Below, one piece after another: positions 60,482 to 64,000 of a stretch of DNA of 64,000 nt. The number at the start of each line of letters is the position of its first letter. Positions within the stretch are counted from its first letter, which is position 1. Below the pieces are notes generated by a model, which saw only the letters and a list, made by a program, of their open reading frames with translations, had not been told where the DNA came from and made no database searches. A program made the position numbers and the translations under genes. Source of the DNA: Betaproteobacteria bacterium (GTDB lineage Bacteria > Pseudomonadota > Gammaproteobacteria > Burkholderiales > Ga0077523); the NCBI GenBank assembly GCA_016125475.1, contig WGLR01000006.1:1-64000 (forward strand), written 5' to 3'.

Positions 60482-60796
60482 CGGCGGCGCGCCCGTCCTG
60501 GGCGCGGCACGACGCTCTTCCGGGCGGACCCGTTCCCGTTTCCATCGGGTATTCCCGCAAATCGCCGCGCGTGCGGGGCTCGCGGCCCCTTCCGGTGCAC
60601 GAAACGTGCTGCGAAACGCTCCCGGCCCTCGGCACGGAGGCGGGCACACGGGGTCAGGAATCACGCCGCCTCATTTCAGGCATGGACTGATTGTCGTCGT
60701 GATCCGGCACGCGCATCGTGCCGGCATGAACGGGTCGTCGTCTCCCTTTCCGGCGAAATCGGGTCACATCGGAATCCTTCTTTCGTGAGCCCTGAC
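60482..60796. other. Intergenic stretch between the two regulators
   Basis: 315 bases without a credible gene, promoter hexamer or hairpin that I could identify. Confidence 0.4.
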
Positions 60797-61231
60797 ATGG
60801 CCATCCGCATCGTCCTGGCAGACGATCACGCGTCCTATCGCACGACCGTGCGGGACATGCTGAATCACGAACCGGACCTCGAGGTCGTTGCCGAGGCCGA
60901 CGACGGCGATGGTGCGATCCAGGCCGACGAGGAACAGGTGCCCGACGTGATCATCATGGACATCGCGATGCCGCGCGTCGATGGCATCGAGGCAACCCGC
61001 AGGATCCTGTCCCGACGCCCCGCCGCACGCGTGCTCGCGTTGTCCCTCCACACCGACACGCGGTTCGTGGACGCCATGCTCGACGCCGGTGCGGCCGGCT
61101 ACGTGCTCAAGCAGGACGCGTTCGCGGACCTGCTGGACGCGGTGCACCAGGTCGTGGCGGGACGCACCTTCGTGAGCCCGAACGTCGTGGCGACCCGCCC
61201 GGACGGCCCCCCGCGTACGGAGGACGCATGA
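60797..61231 (+). CDS. Receiver-only response regulator
   Basis: 144 residues from the ATG at 60797; a GTG at 60785 is an alternative. The receiver is complete: acidic DDH near the start, Asp in DVIIMDIAMPRV and Lys in YVLKQDAF. The sequence ends about 20 residues after the receiver, where NarL-type regulators would have their DNA-binding domain. It resembles the receiver of the LuxR-type regulator upstream. A single-domain regulator would act by protein contacts or as a phosphate sink. It lies directly before the injection-system genes. Confidence 0.88.
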   Translation: MAIRIVLADDHASYRTTVRDMLNHEPDLEVVAEADDGDGAIQADEEQVPDVIIMDIAMPRVDGIEATRRILSRRPAARVLALSLHTDTRFVDAMLDAGAAGYVLKQDAFADLLDAVHQVVAGRTFVSPNVVATRPDGPPRTEDA

Positions 61232-61535
61232 TCGTCACCGGCCGACATGCCGGAATCCCGGCCCGAATGGCGCGCGCGCGGGCGGGCCGGGGCGGCGCCT
61301 CGGATTCGCGGAAGCCTCGTGTCCGTACTTGTCCGGATTGGCCCGGCAGGGACGCTGACACACCATCCACGCGTGATTCTTCACGTGGACGAAGCGGGCA
61401 CAGGCACGTCGTGTCGATGCCGTCCGCCCCGCGTCCGGACGGGCTGAATCGGGACGATGACCATGATCGCAGTCGGCGCGCGAAGCGGACCGGAAACCAG
61501 CTGGCAGGGGCGGCCGCTGCGGTGGGGGGCGTGAC
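61232..61535. other. Region before the injection-system genes
   Basis: 304 bases. A 103-codon frame exists but its composition is Arg/Gly/Pro-rich and unlike a protein. A weak CCACG...CGTGG inverted pair is near 61370-61390. No convincing promoter. Confidence 0.35.
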
Positions 61536-62114
61536 GTGATCGACTCGGCAGTCCTCGCGCTCGCGACGCAGCTCAACGAGTTCCTGCGACGCAATGCGAA
61601 CGTCGCGTACGACATCGTGCGCGCGTCGAATCTCGTGGAACAGAACGGCAACGTGGTGCCCGACATCGACAACCGTCTCGTCGTGTTTCTCGTGAACGTC
61701 ACGAAAGAGCCCCTTCCGATCAATGGTGGCGGGAGGGGAACGGGCGGCCTGGGGCGGTACGTGAACGGCAATCCGCCCGTGCACATGACCCTCTCGGTCA
61801 TGGTCGCCGCGAACTTCAACGGCAGGCACTATCCCGATGCGCTGAAGTTCCTGTCGAACGCCATCAGCTTCTTCCAGCGGCACCCGGTGTTCGACCATGC
61901 GAACACGCCCGACCTCGACCACCGGATCGAGCGGCTCGTGCTCGAGATCGAGAATCTCAACATCACGGATCTCTCCAACCTCTGGGGGATCCTCAGCGGC
62001 AAGTACGTCCCGTCGATCCTCTACAAGGTGCGCATGGTCACGTTCGACACGAAGGACGTCATAAGCCAGACACCGCCGATCAGCGCCGAGGATTCGGCCG
62101 CGCGGACGACCTGA
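61536..62114 (+). CDS. DUF4255 (Pvc16-like) contractile injection system protein
   Basis: 192 residues; GTG start at 61536. The N-terminal helix (IDSAVLALATQLNEFL) and LEIENLNITDLSNLWGILSGKYVPSILYKVRM are hallmarks of DUF4255, the cap/terminator-like protein (Pvc16, Afp16) that ends the tube and sheath in extracellular contractile injection systems. It opens the injection cluster here; the sheath gene is two places on. Confidence 0.88.
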   Translation: MIDSAVLALATQLNEFLRRNANVAYDIVRASNLVEQNGNVVPDIDNRLVVFLVNVTKEPLPINGGGRGTGGLGRYVNGNPPVHMTLSVMVAANFNGRHYPDALKFLSNAISFFQRHPVFDHANTPDLDHRIERLVLEIENLNITDLSNLWGILSGKYVPSILYKVRMVTFDTKDVISQTPPISAEDSAARTT

Positions 62115-62125
62115 GGCGACCCGGC

Positions 62126-62962
62126 ATGATCACCTATCGCCCGCTGCTTCGCGTCGACGTGCGGCACGAGTTCCACCGCGACGGCATCTGTCCGGCGTTG
62201 TCGTTCATCCAGACGCCGGAAACCGCGCGGCTGATCGCCAGTCGCGGCATGGTGTTCCGCGCCACGACCGGCGGGTTCGCGATCTTCCGCCCCGACGACC
62301 GGGATGCGGACGACGACCTCGTGTTCACGGTCGTGATGCAGGTCGCGGATCCGGCCTTCGCGAACTACACCGACCTCGACGGAGCCAGCTCCGGGGCCTG
62401 GTATCTCTTCGATCGTGCCCGCGCCCCGAACGGCACGGACGACAGCGTTGCCCGGCTGCACGAGGAACCATGGGTCTCCGCGTCGGAGCGCATGGCGCCG
62501 GACACCGGTCAGCTGCTCGCTTCGCTGACGGGGCGTGTGTGGGCGGTACCCCCGCTCGGCGTCGTGCGCGTGAGCGCGGGCGGGAACCCGGCACCTGCCG
62601 CCGATTCGGGCGAGCGCTACGGGATCACGTTCAGGGCGCGGCGGACCCTCTGGAAGTACTACGTTCTCGGCGCACCGGCGTCCGGGGTTCCGCCGGCAAT
62701 CAGTGATCCGGACGGCGTGATCGAGTTCGAGTCCACGGGGGCGGAAAGTCTGGCGGGCAACCGCGAGGCGATCACCCTGCGGTCGACGGCACCCATCGCC
62801 CTTCAGGAGCGTCCCGCGCACCGCTTCCAGCTGCGCGTGAAGACGACCACGGGCGAACGCGTGCTCGTCAGGAGACTGGCGGTCGCCTCGCCGAACCACC
62901 TCGGGAAAGACACCATCGACGGACACGAAGTGACGGTCTCCGAGATCTACATCAACCTCTAG
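62126..62962 (+). CDS. Unrecognised protein of the injection-system cluster
   Basis: 278 residues, 11 bases after the DUF4255 gene and 19 before the sheath. Beta-rich by composition. Segments such as ITYRPLLRVDVRHEFHRDG, FTVVMQVADPAFANYTDLDG and LGKDTIDGHEVTVSEIYINL recall proteins sitting between Pvc16 and sheath genes in some injection clusters. No family can be named with confidence. Likely structural or assembly function. Confidence 0.75.
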   Translation: MITYRPLLRVDVRHEFHRDGICPALSFIQTPETARLIASRGMVFRATTGGFAIFRPDDRDADDDLVFTVVMQVADPAFANYTDLDGASSGAWYLFDRARAPNGTDDSVARLHEEPWVSASERMAPDTGQLLASLTGRVWAVPPLGVVRVSAGGNPAPAADSGERYGITFRARRTLWKYYVLGAPASGVPPAISDPDGVIEFESTGAESLAGNREAITLRSTAPIALQERPAHRFQLRVKTTTGERVLVRRLAVASPNHLGKDTIDGHEVTVSEIYINL

Positions 62963-62981
62963 CCACAGAAGGAAACCCACC

Positions 62982-64000
62982 ATGGGCAACATGAAGACAC
63001 CTGGCGTCTACATCGTCGAGAAGAATGCCTTCCCGAATTCCGTGGTCGAGGTCGCGACCGCGGTCCCGGCATTCATCGGCTACACGGAAAAGGCGGAGAA
63101 CCGCGGGAACTCGCTCACGAACCGGCCGTGGAGGATCACGTCCATGGCGGAGTTCCACCAGTATTTCGGCTTCGGGCCGACCGCCGACTACGTGCGCTTC
63201 AGTCTCAAGAAAGTCGACGGCGAACTGCCGGCCCCCGCGGAAGGCACCCCGCTCGCACGACGGGATGCGGCGCCGCTCACCGTGAGGAAGACGAATTACC
63301 TCCTCGCACAGACGCAGGGCTTCTACCTGCTCTACGACTGCATGCTCCATTTCTTCCAGAACGGCGGCGGACCCTGCTACATCGTGTCGGTGGGAAGCTA
63401 CAGCGCGGACGCCGGCATCCAGATCGAGGCGGACAGGCTCACGAAGGGCATCGAGGAACTCGCCAAGGAACAGGAGCCCACGATGGTCGTCGTGCCGGAG
63501 GCCGTGCTGCTCAAGAAGGCCGACTGCGACAGCGTGCAGCAGGCTGCGCTCATGCACTGCGGCCAGGTCATGAAGAACCGCATCGCGATCCTCGACATCT
63601 GGGAAGGCTACGAGGAACGCAGCGTCGATCCGGACTGCGTCGGCGCGTTCCGGGATTCCATCGGCATCAACAACCTCGGATTCGGCACGGCCTACTATCC
63701 GTGGGTCAACACGACGATCGTCCAGGACCAGGATCTCAGGTACACGAACATCGACGCGGACAGTCAGGACACGCTGATCCAGTGCATCAAGGACGAACTC
63801 GGCGCACTGGGGATCGCGCCCGCGAAGCTCGCGCAGCAGTCCGCCGAGGTCGACAAGATCAAGACCGTCAAGGACGATGCCGAAGTCGCCCTGCTCGCGA
63901 AGAGCCTCACGACGATGAGCCCGTTCTTCAACAGCATCATGGGCGAGATGCGGAAGCGGCTGAACGTGCTCCCGCCGGGTGCGGCCATGGCCGGGATCTA
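62982..64000 (+). CDS. Contractile injection system/phage-tail sheath protein (3' end outside window)
   Basis: 339 residues visible; the frame is open at the window end. AGAAGGAAA lies ahead of the ATG. Start MKTPGVYIVEKNAFPNSVVEVATAVPAFIGY is the usual sheath beginning, with FFQNGGGPCYIVSVGSY following, and the visible end LPPGAAMAGIY is the conserved motif that opens the sheath C-terminal domain. Sheath proteins contract to drive the inner tube through a target membrane. Paired with the DUF4255 gene, it belongs to an extracellular injection system more likely than a phage. Confidence 0.92.
   Translation, partial: MGNMKTPGVYIVEKNAFPNSVVEVATAVPAFIGYTEKAENRGNSLTNRPWRITSMAEFHQYFGFGPTADYVRFSLKKVDGELPAPAEGTPLARRDAAPLTVRKTNYLLAQTQGFYLLYDCMLHFFQNGGGPCYIVSVGSYSADAGIQIEADRLTKGIEELAKEQEPTMVVVPEAVLLKKADCDSVQQAALMHCGQVMKNRIAILDIWEGYEERSVDPDCVGAFRDSIGINNLGFGTAYYPWVNTTIVQDQDLRYTNIDADSQDTLIQCIKDELGALGIAPAKLAQQSAEVDKIKTVKDDAEVALLAKSLTTMSPFFNSIMGEMRKRLNVLPPGAAMAGI

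Noticed and set aside
61228-61539. 103-codon frame before the DUF4255 gene
   Set aside because: Composition is Arg/Gly/Pro/Ser-rich and no ribosome site is seen; treated as non-coding.

Overview
The window is GC-rich, densely coded DNA from a proteobacterium, most likely a betaproteobacterium. The reasons are the icd-clpS-clpA order, the nudJ-mnmA-purB group, queA-tgt-yajC-secD-secF, two PEP-CTERM proteins, and a GcvA-type LysR gene divergent from a DUF2917 gene. No rRNA or CRISPR array was seen. This lineage call is inference from gene order and protein character, not from a search.

Layout. 1-4602 is the end of an integrated island. It holds the tip of an RHS polymorphic toxin (cut by the window start) with a lipoprotein that is probably its immunity protein, a decayed RHS remnant, and two unlike tyrosine recombinases facing each other. 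The second recombinase abuts the 3' end of tRNA-Leu(CAA), the usual attachment site. 4603-30531 is mostly core: queA-tgt-yajC-secD-secF, a DedA protein, a thioredoxin-TPR protein, marC-nudJ-mnmA-purB, a PEP-CTERM protein, rluE, the glyoxylate bypass (aceB, aceA) with icd, clpS-clpA, a PQQ alcohol dehydrogenase with an unusual cysteine arrangement, arfB and a CorA transporter.

30536-41522 is a catabolic cluster under a MarR regulator whose start codon lies inside a perfect inverted repeat. It encodes a ferredoxin-NAD(P)H reductase, an SDR, a PaaA-like di-iron protein, a gentisate 1,2-dioxygenase-like double cupin, an orphan ORF, a fumarylpyruvate hydrolase-like protein, a BKACE/DUF849 protein, a PdxA-like dehydrogenase, a DUF1537 kinase, an NDP-forming acyl-CoA synthetase-like protein and a zeta-class GST isomerase. 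Together these give a complete lower gentisate route (ring cleavage, maleylpyruvate isomerisation, fumarylpyruvate hydrolysis). Its entry step seems to use a di-iron oxygenase instead of the usual flavin or Rieske enzyme.

41664-57000 holds mostly envelope and exported proteins: two tandem four-cysteine exported proteins, a CBM9-like PEP-CTERM protein, an exported formamidase-family protein, a TAXI-like binding protein, a DUF898/M48 pair, a lipoprotein-SDR pair, an orphan ParA, a LysR/DUF2917 locus, an HX4DH metal transporter and an MFS exporter. Then comes asnS.

58621-64000 holds a soluble PAS histidine kinase, a LuxR-type response regulator and a receiver-only regulator. They lie directly upstream of the start of a contractile injection system: a DUF4255/Pvc16-like cap protein, an unrecognised 278-residue protein, and a tail sheath that runs off the window. 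The kinase and regulators may control the injection system. The two least-described systems here are the di-iron/gentisate cluster and this injection locus.
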